Notes under the pieces: model-generated
What the model was told of the DNA's origin: nothing
The model's input: the letters and a program-made list of their open reading frames with translations, nothing else
Databases searched by the model: none
Shown here: one piece after another, positions 27,304-36,360 of the stretch
How the letters are laid out: every line of letters begins with the position of its first letter
Numbering within the stretch: position 1 is the stretch's first letter
Program-made: the position numbers and the translations under genes
Origin: Compostibacter hankyongensis
Lineage (GTDB): Bacteria; Bacteroidota; Bacteroidia; Chitinophagales; Chitinophagaceae
Length of the DNA: 64,000 nucleotides
Assembly: GCF_039541075.1 (NCBI RefSeq)
Contig: NZ_BAABFN010000001.1
Location: forward strand, 186,001 to 250,000
Direction: 5' to 3'

Positions 27304-28506
27304 ATGTATAAATATCTTTTACCGGCCTGTCTTCTGCTGCTTGCCGCCTGCGGAAAGAAAGATGAGAAGCTGCCTTTCAACAAAGACGATCACGCTCCCG
27401 CGCCGGTGACCAATGTCCGCGTGGAAGCCCTGCCCGGCGGCGCCCGCATCACCTATGACCGGCCCAATGACGAAAACCTGCTCTATGTAAAGGCGGAATA
27501 CGCGATCCGCGACGACCTGCAAAGAGAGGTAAAGGCTTCGTATTATAAAAACAACCTGATCATCGACGGCCTGCCGGATACCAGCGTCTATGAGATAAGG
27601 CTCTATACGGTAAGCCGCGGAGAACATGCTTCCGACCCCGTGATCGTATCCGTGCGGCCCAAGACGCCGCCCGTTATAAAAGTATACAAGACCCTGCGCA
27701 TGGAGGGCACTTACGGGGGAATACGGGTCTATTTTGAGAACGAATCGGAAGCGGATGTGGTGCTCACCGTGCTGGCCGCGGATTCGATAGGGGATCTGGT
27801 ACCTGCGGAAACCTATTATACCAAAAGACCGGAAGGGACCTTTGCGGCGCGCGGCTTCAATACCGACAAAAGAAAGTTCGCGGTCTTTGTGCGCGATCGC
27901 TGGGACAATCACTCCGATACCCTTTATGCCGATCTTGCCCCGCTGCCCGAAAAGATGCTGGACAAGACGAAGTTCAAGGAAGTGCACCTCGATAAGGATA
28001 CTTATGCTCAGCATGCGGGCGGCAAATTCACCGCCCTCTGGGACAACAGCTGGAACAACGGAAGCTTCTTTCACACGCCGCCGGGAAGCGGCCTTCCCCA
28101 GTGGTTCACCTTCGATCTCGGCGCCAAATACGACCTGAGCCGGTTCAAGTTCTACCATCGCCGCGGAGCCGGACAGGGCGCAACCGACGGGGCGTATACC
28201 GGAGCAGATCCCATGGTCTTTGAGATATGGGGCAGCAACGATCCGAACCCCGACGGCACCTGGGACAGCTGGATAAAGCTGGGCGAGTTCCATTCCGTAA
28301 AGCCCTCGGGCAGCCCCGAAGGAACGGTCACCAACGAGGATTTCCAGTTTGCCGTGGTCGACGGAGAGGATTTTGATTTTCCGCCCAACACCCCTCCGGT
28401 AAGGTATCTGCGCTGGAAAACCCTCAAGGTATGGGGCGCGCTGGACCATCACTACATCTCCGAGCTTACCTTCTGGGGAGATGACGACATTACCAACAAC
28501 CCATAA
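27304..28506 (+). CDS. DUF4959/DUF5000-type surface lipoprotein
   Basis: A 400-residue lipoprotein with lipobox LLAAC (Cys at about residue 16). An N-terminal fibronectin-like DUF4959-type domain (about 25-120) begins APAPVTNVRVEALPGG. A middle beta domain (about 125-215) follows. A C-terminal discoidin-like DUF5000 domain (about 230-395) contains LWDNSWNNGSFFHT, WFTFDLGAKYDLSRFKFYHR and the closing YISELTFWGD. Such proteins follow susD in many Bacteroidota operons and probably bind glycan at the surface. It is 81 bases after susD and 11 bases before a second lipoprotein gene. Confidence 0.82.
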   Translation: MYKYLLPACLLLLAACGKKDEKLPFNKDDHAPAPVTNVRVEALPGGARITYDRPNDENLLYVKAEYAIRDDLQREVKASYYKNNLIIDGLPDTSVYEIRLYTVSRGEHASDPVIVSVRPKTPPVIKVYKTLRMEGTYGGIRVYFENESEADVVLTVLAADSIGDLVPAETYYTKRPEGTFAARGFNTDKRKFAVFVRDRWDNHSDTLYADLAPLPEKMLDKTKFKEVHLDKDTYAQHAGGKFTALWDNSWNNGSFFHTPPGSGLPQWFTFDLGAKYDLSRFKFYHRRGAGQGATDGAYTGADPMVFEIWGSNDPNPDGTWDSWIKLGEFHSVKPSGSPEGTVTNEDFQFAVVDGEDFDFPPNTPPVRYLRWKTLKVWGALDHHYISELTFWGDDDITNNP

Positions 28507-28517
28507 ACCGCCACACT

Positions 28518-29636
28518 ATGCAACAATATCGTTTAAGAAACATCGGTTGGAAAACAGGCATAACCCTGCTCCTCGCCGGCTTTGCCGCCTGCAGTAAGAT
28601 GGATACCCCTTATAAGGATTTTATAAAAGGCTCCGTCATTTACATCGGCTCCGCCGATTCCGTGAAGGTGCATCCGGGGAAGAACCGTATCCAATTGTCA
28701 TGGTTGCTTTCCGATCCCATGGCCACCCATGCCAAAGTATACTGGAACAACCGCAGCGATTCGCTGGAGGTGCCGCTGAAAAGTACCGGCGGTATCGACT
28801 CGGTGAATGTCATGCTCAAAGACCTGCCGGAAGGCGCTTATTCCTTTGATATTTATACCTATGACGATAAAGGACATTCATCCGTTAGGGTGAGCGCCGT
28901 CGGATATTCCTATGGCGATAACTATATCGGCTCGCTGCTGCCCCGGCCCGTTACCAGCGCAATGTACGAGGCCGGCGATGTAAACATCCTCTGGGGAGGC
29001 GCCGATGAAACGGTGGTAAGGAATGAGTTTAGCTACACCGATACCCTGGGTGTGGCCCATCAGGTTTATATCTATCCCGACTCCGCCCATACCCTGCTGA
29101 AGGGATATGATTTCGAAGCGCAGCGTACCCTCCAGTACAAGACATTATACCTGCCTGATCCCATGTCGATCGATACCTTTTATACGCCCGGCGAAACGAT
29201 GGAGGTAACCACCATGGTGGAATATGATAAGTCTGCCTGGACCGCCGAAGCTGTGGACTACGACGTTCCTTCCGGACGGGTGCCGCAGAATACGCTGGAT
29301 AATAATCCGAAGACGGTATGGCATATGGATAAGACCCACTCCTATCCGCATCATATTACCGTGGATATGAAGACCGTGAACGAGATAAACGGATTGAGCT
29401 ATATGCAACGCGCGCCGCTGGACGGAGCCGCCAAACAGGTAGAAATAGAGATAAGCACCGATAACGCTTCCTGGGAATCGCTGGGCGTCTTTACCCTGGA
29501 GAACAGCGCGGACAAAAAGTTCCTCGAACTGGCCAACGCGGTATCCTGCCGGTATTTCCGGATCACGTTTAACTCAGATTACAAAAACGGGCAGTTCACC
29601 GCGATCGCCGAGCTGGGCGCATATAAAAGAGAGTAG
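28518..29636 (+). CDS. DUF4998/discoidin-like surface lipoprotein
   Basis: A 372-residue lipoprotein with lipobox GFAAC (Cys at about residue 26). A DUF4998-type N-terminal domain (about 30-215) contains MDTPYKDFIKGS, then VHPGKNRIQLSW, and VYWNNRSDSLEVPL. A C-terminal F5/8-type discoidin domain (about 240-370) contains LDNNPKTVWHMDKTHSYPHH and ends YFRITF...AELGAY. It is the last gene of the susCD operon and probably binds carbohydrate or another ligand on the surface. A GC-rich hairpin follows directly. No catalytic domain is visible. Confidence 0.82.
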   Translation: MQQYRLRNIGWKTGITLLLAGFAACSKMDTPYKDFIKGSVIYIGSADSVKVHPGKNRIQLSWLLSDPMATHAKVYWNNRSDSLEVPLKSTGGIDSVNVMLKDLPEGAYSFDIYTYDDKGHSSVRVSAVGYSYGDNYIGSLLPRPVTSAMYEAGDVNILWGGADETVVRNEFSYTDTLGVAHQVYIYPDSAHTLLKGYDFEAQRTLQYKTLYLPDPMSIDTFYTPGETMEVTTMVEYDKSAWTAEAVDYDVPSGRVPQNTLDNNPKTVWHMDKTHSYPHHITVDMKTVNEINGLSYMQRAPLDGAAKQVEIEISTDNASWESLGVFTLENSADKKFLELANAVSCRYFRITFNSDYKNGQFTAIAELGAYKRE

Positions 29637-29637
29637 C

Positions 29638-29659
29638 GGGCGGGGCTCAGAGCCCGCCC
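29638..29659. terminator. GC-rich hairpin between convergent genes
   Basis: GGGCGGG and CCCGCCC arms with a small loop, located between the stop of the second discoidin lipoprotein gene and the stop of the convergent SDR gene, which it overlaps. There is no U-tract, so a terminator role is uncertain. Confidence 0.35.
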
Positions 29660-30402
29660 AGCTGTCCCCCGTCTGCCGGCAGGTTGACGCCGTTGATAAA
29701 GGAAGCGGCCGGCGTGCAGAGAAAAGCTACGACGGCCCCGAACTCGCGGGGCTGTCCCAAACGGCCGGCCGGTATCCGGCTGATGGCTTCTTGCATGCGC
29801 TCCGCCGAGTAAAGCTCCTTTAGCCGCTCCGTATCATGGCTGCCGGGCAGGACATTGTTGACCGTAATACCGTACGGCCCCAGCTCGGTGGCGAGCGACT
29901 TGCCCCAGTTGGCCACCGCTGCACGCACGACGTTGGAAATGCCCAGCCCGGCGATAGGGGCTTTGGTAGAAGTAGAGGTGATGTTGACGATACGTCCGTA
30001 AGCGGCCGCTTTCATGGCCGGCACCGCCGCTTGGACAAAAGCCTGAAAGTTGACCAGCTGCATTTCAAAAAAATCGCGGTATTGCTCAGGTGCGGCCGCA
30101 AAAGCAGCACCGGGCGGAGGCCCCCCGGTGTTGTTGATGAGGATATGCAGGGGCCGCTCTGCGGCCAGCTGTGCAAAGGCCTTCCGGCAGGCATCACCTT
30201 CCGAAAAATCCATCCGCAGGTAACCATGCCGCTGCCCGGCCCCGGTATCCAGCTGCCCCAGCGCAGCTTTCAGCGCGTCTTCGTTCCTTCCGCAGAGGGT
30301 TACGGCGGCGCCGAGCAGGGACAGCTCAATGGCCGTAGCCAGCCCGAGACCGCTGCTGCTCCCCCCTACCCACGCATTTTTATTTTTCAGATCAAGATCC
30401 AT
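29647..30402 (-). CDS. Atypical SDR-family oxidoreductase
   Basis: A 251-residue protein with an SDR Rossmann start, WVGGSSSGLGLATA (residues 11-24), the NNTGGPPPG segment near residue 91 and the ITVNNVLPGSHDT motif. The canonical YxxxK pair appears replaced: the aligned stretch ISNVVRAAV has Ser156 and Arg160. This SN..R pattern occurs in a known but poorly characterised SDR branch. The ATG at 30402 was chosen because it begins the Rossmann fold; the longer frame upstream has no homology features. It is convergent with the susCD operon and divergent from the OmpA-like gene. Reductase activity cannot be assumed. Confidence 0.85.
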   Translation of the reverse strand: MDLDLKNKNAWVGGSSSGLGLATAIELSLLGAAVTLCGRNEDALKAALGQLDTGAGQRHGYLRMDFSEGDACRKAFAQLAAERPLHILINNTGGPPPGAAFAAAPEQYRDFFEMQLVNFQAFVQAAVPAMKAAAYGRIVNITSTSTKAPIAGLGISNVVRAAVANWGKSLATELGPYGITVNNVLPGSHDTERLKELYSAERMQEAISRIPAGRLGQPREFGAVVAFLCTPAASFINGVNLPADGGQLGGL

Positions 30403-30648
30403 AATGGATGTGTTTGAATGAACATGTCTGTGCAATATACGGCTTATTGCCGCAACGGCTGCTTCCCCGGCTTCGTGTAAAATTGGCATCTGTTTTGCCG
30501 AAAAACGCGTACTTTGCCGCATACTAATCCGCCATACGCGGATCACACAGAGCAGGTTAATGCGCGGGATTTATCCCGCTCCTCATGATAATCATAAGTC
30601 CTGATGCCGCCCCGGTGTCATCGGGCATTAAAAATAAAAATGTAACCG

Positions 30649-31473
30649 ATGAAATATTATCTCGGCATATTGGGGCTGGCCGCCGTTTTGCTTTCTTCCT
30701 GCGTGGCCAACCGGAAATATGTGGACGCAAAGATCCGCCTGAGCGAACTGCGGGGCGACAGCATACGGCTGGCCCGTTCGCTCGCCGACTGTATGGACAA
30801 GGCACAGTCCTTACAGGCCGACCTGGGTGATCTGCAGGGTAAGATGAACCTTTCCCAGTCCGAGCTGGCCAAACAACGCAATCAGCTCAGCAGTTCTCAG
30901 AAGATGATCGCCGACCAGGAATCCCAGCTGAAGGCCCTGCAGTCCGTCCTGCGGCAGCAAAAGGAAGTTACCGACCGCCTGAGAAAGACGATCGCCGACG
31001 CCCTGATGAAATTCAAATCCGATGAGCTGACCGTTTCCATGAAGAACGGAAAGGTCTACGTATCCATGCAGGAAAAGCTGCTGTTCAAATCCGGTAGCGC
31101 CACGGTGGATCCCAAGGGAAAAGAAGCGCTGGCGACCGTGGCGCAGGTGCTGAATGCCAACCCGAATATCAATGTGGACATCGAAGGACATACGGACTCC
31201 ATTCCCATCCGGGGCCGGTTTGAGGACAACTGGGCGCTGAGCCTGGCGCGGGCAGCTTCCATCGTTCGCATACTTACCAATGATTACCAGGTGGACCCGG
31301 TCCGCGTGATCGCTTCCGGACACAGCCAGTTCGATCCCGTGGAAACCAATTCCACGCCGGAAGGCAGGGCGCGTAACCGCCGCACCGAGATCATCCTCGC
31401 TCCCAATCTGGATGAGCTTTATCAGCTGATCAACCAGCAGCAGGCATCCGACACCGGGGCGGCCGGTATCTGA
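30649..31473 (+). CDS. OmpA-family peptidoglycan-binding lipoprotein
   Basis: A 274-residue lipoprotein with signal and lipobox LLSSC (Cys18). A long coiled-coil region (about 25-125) rich in Gln, Leu and Asp is followed by a C-terminal OmpA domain (about 140-255) with NPNINVDIEGHTDSIPI and GRARNRRTEIIL, the residues that grip the diaminopimelate peptide of peptidoglycan. It probably links an outer- or inner-membrane site to the cell wall. It is transcribed toward the CHU_C-type gene 30 bases downstream, so the two may share a transcript. Confidence 0.9.
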   Translation: MKYYLGILGLAAVLLSSCVANRKYVDAKIRLSELRGDSIRLARSLADCMDKAQSLQADLGDLQGKMNLSQSELAKQRNQLSSSQKMIADQESQLKALQSVLRQQKEVTDRLRKTIADALMKFKSDELTVSMKNGKVYVSMQEKLLFKSGSATVDPKGKEALATVAQVLNANPNINVDIEGHTDSIPIRGRFEDNWALSLARAASIVRILTNDYQVDPVRVIASGHSQFDPVETNSTPEGRARNRRTEIILAPNLDELYQLINQQQASDTGAAGI

Positions 31474-31503
31474 CGCATCCTGTTGCTGCCAATTTTTATC
31501 ACT

Positions 31504-33549
31504 ATGGGCGGTTTTCTGCGGAAAGGCTTATTCCTTTCAGGAGCAGGGCTGTTGCTGGTCCTGACCCTGCGGGGGCAGCAATGCACCAACATCGGGCAGA
31601 CGCCGGGATCGGCCTTCCCGGTATGCGGTACCAAGGCCTTTGTGCAGAAAAGCGTACCGCCCTGCGGGGGGCGCGATATACCGGTTCCGGGTTGCTCACG
31701 GCAGGGAGCGGACTACCGCGATCTGAACCCCTACTGGTATAAGTTCACCTGCTACAAGGCCGGCCAGCTGCAGCTGACCATCCACCCCAAGGCCAGCGCC
31801 ACCGACGATTATGACTGGCAGGTATTCGACATTACCGGGCGTAATCCGGAAGACGTATATACCGACCCTTCCCTGGTAGTGGTGGGCAACTGGTCCCAAT
31901 ACCCCGGAGAAACGGGCGCTTCCCTGAGATTTGGCAGCGCCTACATGGAGTGCGCGGGTGAGCATCCGCAGTTCAGCAAGGCGCCTGAGCTGGAGCAGGG
32001 GCATACCTACCTGCTGCTGGTCAGCCATTATTCGGGCAGCACACAAAGCGGCTATACGCTGGATTTCATAGGCACCACCGCTGATATCAACGACCCCACC
32101 ACACCCGCGCTGGGCGATGCGGAGATAAGCTCCTGCGACGGCACAAAGATCACCGTGCAGCTGACCAAAGCGGTAGCCTGCGAGAGTCTCGCCCCCGACG
32201 GAAGCGATTTTACGATCAACGGCACCCTGGCAAAGATCAAGGCAGCAGCGGGCAATAACTGCGGCAACGGGTTCGATCTTACCGCAGTGACGCTTACCCT
32301 GGACCGGGCGCTGGAAGAAGGCAGCTACACCCTCTCGGTAAAAAAAGGGAGCGACGGCAACACGCTGCTCGACAATTGCGGCAATGCGGTAAAGACGGGA
32401 GAGAACACTGCACCTTTTTCTTTCCGGAAGGCGCAGCCCACGCCCATGGGTAAGCCCGGTCCGATCGGCTGCGCCCCGCAGGAACTGCGGCTGACCTTTG
32501 CCAAGGGCATCCGCTGCAGCTCCATAGCGGCCAATGGGAGCGACTTCACCGTCAGCGGCGGCGCCCAGCCGGTGACCGTTTCGGGCGCCGCGGGCCTGGA
32601 TTGCAAGGAGGGTGTCAGCAAAACGGTCGTCGTCAAGCTGAGCAGCCCGATCGTACATGCCGGCACCTATACCGTTACCCTGAAAAGAGGCAGCGACGGC
32701 AATACGGTCATCGACGAATGCGGGGAGCAGACCCCGGAGGACAGCCGCTCCTTTACCGCCGCCGATACCGTTTCCGCCGTGTTTACCGTAACGCCGGAAC
32801 CGGATTGTAATATCACCACCATACGGCTGCACCACCCCGGCGGCAACCAGGTCGACAGCTGGAACTGGACCCTGGGCGATGGCACCCGGAGCACCCGGCA
32901 GGATGTCGTGTATACCGATACCACCTTTGATACCCAGCATATACGGCTACAGGTATCCAACGGCGTCTGCAGCGATGTGAGTGATCAGTACGTGCCCATG
33001 AATACCGATTACCTGATCCGGGCGGCTTTTGAGGCGCCGGATATCCTATGTCCCGAAGACAAGGCCGCTTTCAAGAATAACAGCATCGGGAATATCAATT
33101 CCTGGGCCTGGGACTTCGGCGACGGCGCAAGAAGTGCACTGCGCAGCCCCGAGGACCAGCAATACCCCGTTCCGGTGGTGAAGGAACAACCCTATACCGT
33201 TACCCTGCATGTGGAGAACAACCTGGGCTGCTCCGCCGAGGCGCGCCAGACGATCCGCGTGCTGAACAACTGCTATATCGCCGTGCCTTCGGCCTTTACC
33301 CCCAACGGCGATGGGATGAACGACTATCTTTATCCCCTGAACGCTTACAAGGCGGATAACCTCGAATTCCGGGTATACAACCGCTACGGGGAGCTGGTTT
33401 TTGAGACAAAAGACTGGACCCGTAAATGGGACGGCCGGGTGAAGGGAGTGCCCCAGGGCACCGGCGCCTATGTGTGGATGCTGCAGTTTATCAACCGCGA
33501 TACCGGGGAGAAGGTTTTCCAGAAAGGGAGCACCCTGCTGATCCGCTAA
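31504..33549 (+). CDS. Secreted protein with gliding-motility (CHU_C) C-terminal domain
   Basis: A 681-residue secreted protein with an N-terminal signal peptide (about 1-25). The N-terminal region is Cys-containing. Two tandem Ig/Big-like repeats of about 110 residues (roughly 200-310 and 315-425) share SDFT...GTYT/SYTL..KGSDGNT. PKD-like domains (about 430-590, WAWDFGDG) are followed by a CHU_C C-terminus starting AVPSAFTPNGDGMNDYL and ending in GSTLLIR, the type IX secretion-associated tail. Such proteins are exported by the T9SS or act as adhesins on the surface. The ATG at 31504 is preferred over a TTG seven codons earlier because it precedes the signal peptide. Confidence 0.87.
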   Translation: MGGFLRKGLFLSGAGLLLVLTLRGQQCTNIGQTPGSAFPVCGTKAFVQKSVPPCGGRDIPVPGCSRQGADYRDLNPYWYKFTCYKAGQLQLTIHPKASATDDYDWQVFDITGRNPEDVYTDPSLVVVGNWSQYPGETGASLRFGSAYMECAGEHPQFSKAPELEQGHTYLLLVSHYSGSTQSGYTLDFIGTTADINDPTTPALGDAEISSCDGTKITVQLTKAVACESLAPDGSDFTINGTLAKIKAAAGNNCGNGFDLTAVTLTLDRALEEGSYTLSVKKGSDGNTLLDNCGNAVKTGENTAPFSFRKAQPTPMGKPGPIGCAPQELRLTFAKGIRCSSIAANGSDFTVSGGAQPVTVSGAAGLDCKEGVSKTVVVKLSSPIVHAGTYTVTLKRGSDGNTVIDECGEQTPEDSRSFTAADTVSAVFTVTPEPDCNITTIRLHHPGGNQVDSWNWTLGDGTRSTRQDVVYTDTTFDTQHIRLQVSNGVCSDVSDQYVPMNTDYLIRAAFEAPDILCPEDKAAFKNNSIGNINSWAWDFGDGARSALRSPEDQQYPVPVVKEQPYTVTLHVENNLGCSAEARQTIRVLNNCYIAVPSAFTPNGDGMNDYLYPLNAYKADNLEFRVYNRYGELVFETKDWTRKWDGRVKGVPQGTGAYVWMLQFINRDTGEKVFQKGSTLLIR

Positions 33550-33582
33550 CCCGATTTGCACATTTTTTGTTTATCTTTTGAC

Positions 33583-34497
33583 ATGAGTGATAAATTCGGC
33601 GCATCCCGGTACAGCAGGACCCAGAATATTTTGTTGTATGTGATCGGCATCCTGACCCTGATACCGCTGGCGCCCTATATAAACCGGTTTGTTCCTACCA
33701 TGCAGGTGGGTGGCTGGAACCTGGATCTGGCGGTATCGCTGGCGCTGGCCTTTCTTTTTATCTGGCTGCTGTTCTGGGTTTTCCGGCCCCTGATCATCCC
33801 CGCCTTCGTGGTGCTTTGCAGCCTGTTGGTCTACAATGCCATTATCGGTAATTATTCCTTTGTGAACGTGGCGCAGGATTACCAGGGCATGGTGCAGCGC
33901 AACTGGATCACCCGCGATGAAAAACAGACCGACCTGCTGAGCCTGGCGCCCCACGCCGCGGAGAGCGCGCAGGGCAAGCTTTATGACCAGCTGCGCACAA
34001 GGGCGGAATACAAGGATTCGGTGGTGCGCAACTTTGCCGTAAAGCATTCCCTGGACTATTTTGATGAAAGCGTGCCAAAATACGGGCAGAAGGCCCGGCT
34101 GCTGTCGCTTTTCCGGTATATCAACGAAAATTTTAAATATGTGTCCGACGCCCGCCGTGATGAATATTTCGCCACCCCCCGGGAGACGATCCTCAACGGC
34201 CTGGGCGGCGACTGTGACGATCATTCCCTGCTGATGGCCTCCTGCCTGCGCGCCATCGGCGGCGTCACCCGCATCGTGGTGGTGCGCGGACATGCTTACC
34301 CGGAGCTGTATTGCGGGGATAAAAAGGACTTTGAGGACATGAAGTCGGCGATCATCCACCTGTTCCCTGACCCGCCTGTTCCCGCCATCAACTACCACGA
34401 GAACAACGGGGAATACTGGATCAATCTTGACTATACCGCCCATTATCCCGGCGGTCCCTATATGAACGACGAGGTGAAGGCGGTGATCGATATTTGA
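33583..34497 (+). CDS. Membrane-anchored transglutaminase-like protein
   Basis: A 304-residue protein with about three N-terminal membrane helices (about 15-95) followed by a soluble domain. The transglutaminase-like cysteine-protease core is visible: GLGGDCDDHSLLMASC with the nucleophile Cys, VVVRGHAY with the His, and WINLDYT with the Asp. The fold covers peptidases and crosslinking enzymes, so activity is not specified. The ATG at 33583 lies 31 bases after the CHU_C gene. Its neighbours suggest an envelope role, which is inference. Confidence 0.8.
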   Translation: MSDKFGASRYSRTQNILLYVIGILTLIPLAPYINRFVPTMQVGGWNLDLAVSLALAFLFIWLLFWVFRPLIIPAFVVLCSLLVYNAIIGNYSFVNVAQDYQGMVQRNWITRDEKQTDLLSLAPHAAESAQGKLYDQLRTRAEYKDSVVRNFAVKHSLDYFDESVPKYGQKARLLSLFRYINENFKYVSDARRDEYFATPRETILNGLGGDCDDHSLLMASCLRAIGGVTRIVVVRGHAYPELYCGDKKDFEDMKSAIIHLFPDPPVPAINYHENNGEYWINLDYTAHYPGGPYMNDEVKAVIDI

Positions 34498-34507
34498 TAA
34501 TCTATCC

Positions 34508-34515
34508 TATTTTTG
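34508..34515 (+). promoter_or_regulatory. -7 promoter box for ebfC
   Basis: TATTTTTG matches the TAnnTTTG box and ends 21 bases before the ATG at 34537. No convincing -33 element is seen. Confidence 0.5.
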
Positions 34516-34536
34516 CCCGGTAAAAAAGTAAGACAC

Positions 34537-34839
34537 ATGTTTAACCTTTTAGGCAAGCTGCAGGAAGCCAAGCAGCAGATGGAAGACGTCAAAAAGCGTA
34601 TGGAAGGGGTGGAAATTTCCGGTGCGGCCGGCGACGGCGCCGTAAAGGTAACGGTGACGGGTGCACGCCAGGTGACAAACCTGGACATCGCCGGACATCT
34701 TCTGGAGCCCGGAAAAAAAGAAGAGCTGGAAGACCTGCTGCTGACGGCCCTCAACCGCGCCCTGAAAGAAGCGGAGGAAGCCTGGGAAAAGGAGATGAAG
34801 GGCGTGGCCGGCGGCCTGTTGGGCGGCGGGTTGTTTTAA
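34537..34839 (+). CDS. ebfC: YbaB/EbfC nucleoid-associated protein
   Basis: A 100-residue protein of the expected size. It begins MFNLLGKLQEAKQQMEDVKK and contains the VKVTVTGARQVTNLDI strand segment, a DLLLTALNRALKEAEE helix and a Gly-rich end. YbaB/EbfC dimers bind DNA with a tweezer-like fold and influence nucleoid structure. In many bacteria the gene is next to dnaX-recR; here it is not. Its own -7 box lies just upstream. Confidence 0.92.
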   Translation: MFNLLGKLQEAKQQMEDVKKRMEGVEISGAAGDGAVKVTVTGARQVTNLDIAGHLLEPGKKEELEDLLLTALNRALKEAEEAWEKEMKGVAGGLLGGGLF

Positions 34840-34929
34840 GGCCGCTTTTTGAGGCTGCAGGCAGCCCTTCACCTTTTCTGCAGCTGCAACATTATTGCAA
34901 ACAGCTGGCAATTCCCGGAGCGCTGCGCT

Positions 34930-36231
34930 TTACTGAGCCGCTGTATACACGATCCGCCAGATCCTTCCTTTGGAATCATCCGATACATACAGCGACCCGT
35001 CGGGTCCCTGGGCCAGCCCGCAGGGGCGGTGAGCCGCATCACCCGGGTTCTTTAAGGTTTCCACGCCGGTAAAACCGTCGGCAAATACCGTATGGTCGCC
35101 CGAGGGCTTTTGGCCGCTGAACGGCACAAATACGACATTATAGCCCCGCTGGGGCAGCGGAGCCCGGTTCCAGGAGCCGTGGAAGGCGATGAAAGCGCCG
35201 TTCCGGTACTTTTCGGGAAATTGGGTGCCGGTGTAGAACATCACGGCATTGGGCGCCCAGTGGCCGGGGAAGGCCATGATGGGTTGTTCGTATTTATCGT
35301 CGGGCGCCGACTTCTTGCCGTCTCCCCCGTATTCCGGGCAAACCATGAATTTCTTTTGCTGCCAGTCGTAGTACACATAAGGCCAGCCGTAGTTGCCCTG
35401 GTCCTTCAGCTGTACAAATTCTTCCGCCGGCAGCTCGGCGCTCTGCTCTTCGGTGTAGTACTGCGGGAAAAGCTGGGCCAGCTGGTCGCGCCCGTGCATG
35501 GCGGCATACAGCTCGTGGGCGTTGGTATTATAGGTGAGCGCTACGCAGTTGCGGAGGCCGGTGGAGTAGCGATAGCCTCCGTTTTCCTGGGTTTGACCCG
35601 GCTGGTCGGCCTTGAAGCGCCAGATGCCCGCGTGCTGCTCCAGGATCGGGCAGGGCTGCATGCCGGGGGAGCCTTTGGTCCGGTCGTCTTCCTGGCAGGC
35701 GTTTGATGGGGCGCCGACATTGACATACAGATTGCCCTTATCATCAAAGGCGATGGATTTGGCCTCGTGCTCATGTTGTACCGGCAGCGATGCGATCAGC
35801 TCCGCCCTGGGGTCGGGCAGCAGGGAATCCGGCTGCAGCTTATAACGGACCACCGCGGTATCGGTGCCGAAGTAGAGGTACCCGTTGTGGATGCCGATGC
35901 CTGTGCCGTGGCTTTCGCCGAAATACCGCACTACGTCGGCCTTTCCGTCCCCATCGGTATCGCGCAGGGCAGCGATGCCGCCGCCGTGGTTGGGGCTGTT
36001 CAGGGCTATATAGACGTCCCCGTTATCCCGGACGACGAGATGGCGGGCCTTTCCGATATTGTCGGCTACGACAATGGCCTTAAAGCCTTCGGGCAGCGTA
36101 ATACCGCCATTGGTAGAGTCGAATTGCAGGCTGGCGGAATTTTTTTCCTGCTTGTCGCCGGCGGGATTACAGGCCGTCAGCCCGGTAACCGCCAGCAGAA
36201 TGAAGGCGGCGGAATAACGTATAAGGTTCAT
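34930..36231 (-). CDS. PQQ-type sugar dehydrogenase-like lipoprotein (GSDH/sorbosone DH family)
   Basis: A 433-residue lipoprotein with lipobox GLTAC (Cys21) and a six-bladed beta-propeller. Landmarks are LPEGFKAIVVADNIGKAR, KSIAFDDKGNLYVNVGAPSN, STGLRNCVALTYN, AFHGSWNRAP and GPDGSLYVSDDSKGRIWRI, as in soluble glucose and L-sorbosone dehydrogenases that use PQQ. The cofactor-binding residues cannot be checked here and several Bacteroidota homologues may use no PQQ. It is divergent from hflX by 130 bases and convergent with ebfC. With the GMC and Gfo/Idh genes it adds to a periplasmic sugar-oxidation capacity. Confidence 0.82.
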   Translation of the reverse strand: MNLIRYSAAFILLAVTGLTACNPAGDKQEKNSASLQFDSTNGGITLPEGFKAIVVADNIGKARHLVVRDNGDVYIALNSPNHGGGIAALRDTDGDGKADVVRYFGESHGTGIGIHNGYLYFGTDTAVVRYKLQPDSLLPDPRAELIASLPVQHEHEAKSIAFDDKGNLYVNVGAPSNACQEDDRTKGSPGMQPCPILEQHAGIWRFKADQPGQTQENGGYRYSTGLRNCVALTYNTNAHELYAAMHGRDQLAQLFPQYYTEEQSAELPAEEFVQLKDQGNYGWPYVYYDWQQKKFMVCPEYGGDGKKSAPDDKYEQPIMAFPGHWAPNAVMFYTGTQFPEKYRNGAFIAFHGSWNRAPLPQRGYNVVFVPFSGQKPSGDHTVFADGFTGVETLKNPGDAAHRPCGLAQGPDGSLYVSDDSKGRIWRIVYTAAQ

Positions 36232-36331
36232 GGCAGAAAGCTTTCGTATGCTACGTCGAAAATAACGAAATAAGAGGAGGCGGGAAAAAAAGATTGACGG
36301 GTGGCGGCCGGCCCCCTGCCGCTAAAATTGG

Positions 36332-36339
36332 TATCTTTG
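36332..36339 (+). promoter_or_regulatory. -7 promoter box for hflX
   Basis: TATCTTTG is an exact TAnnTTTG match. It lies inside the longest possible hflX reading frame (from the GTG at 36301), so transcription from here would exclude that start and favour the TTG at 36361. Confidence 0.6.
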
Positions 36340-36360
36340 TCCTCTAATCCGGAAGTAGTA

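Noticed and set aside
33560..33590. Leaderless promoter for the transglutaminase-like gene (TATCTTTTG just before ATG)
   Set aside because: The box has one base too many for TAnnTTTG and would place the transcript start on the start codon; unsupported.
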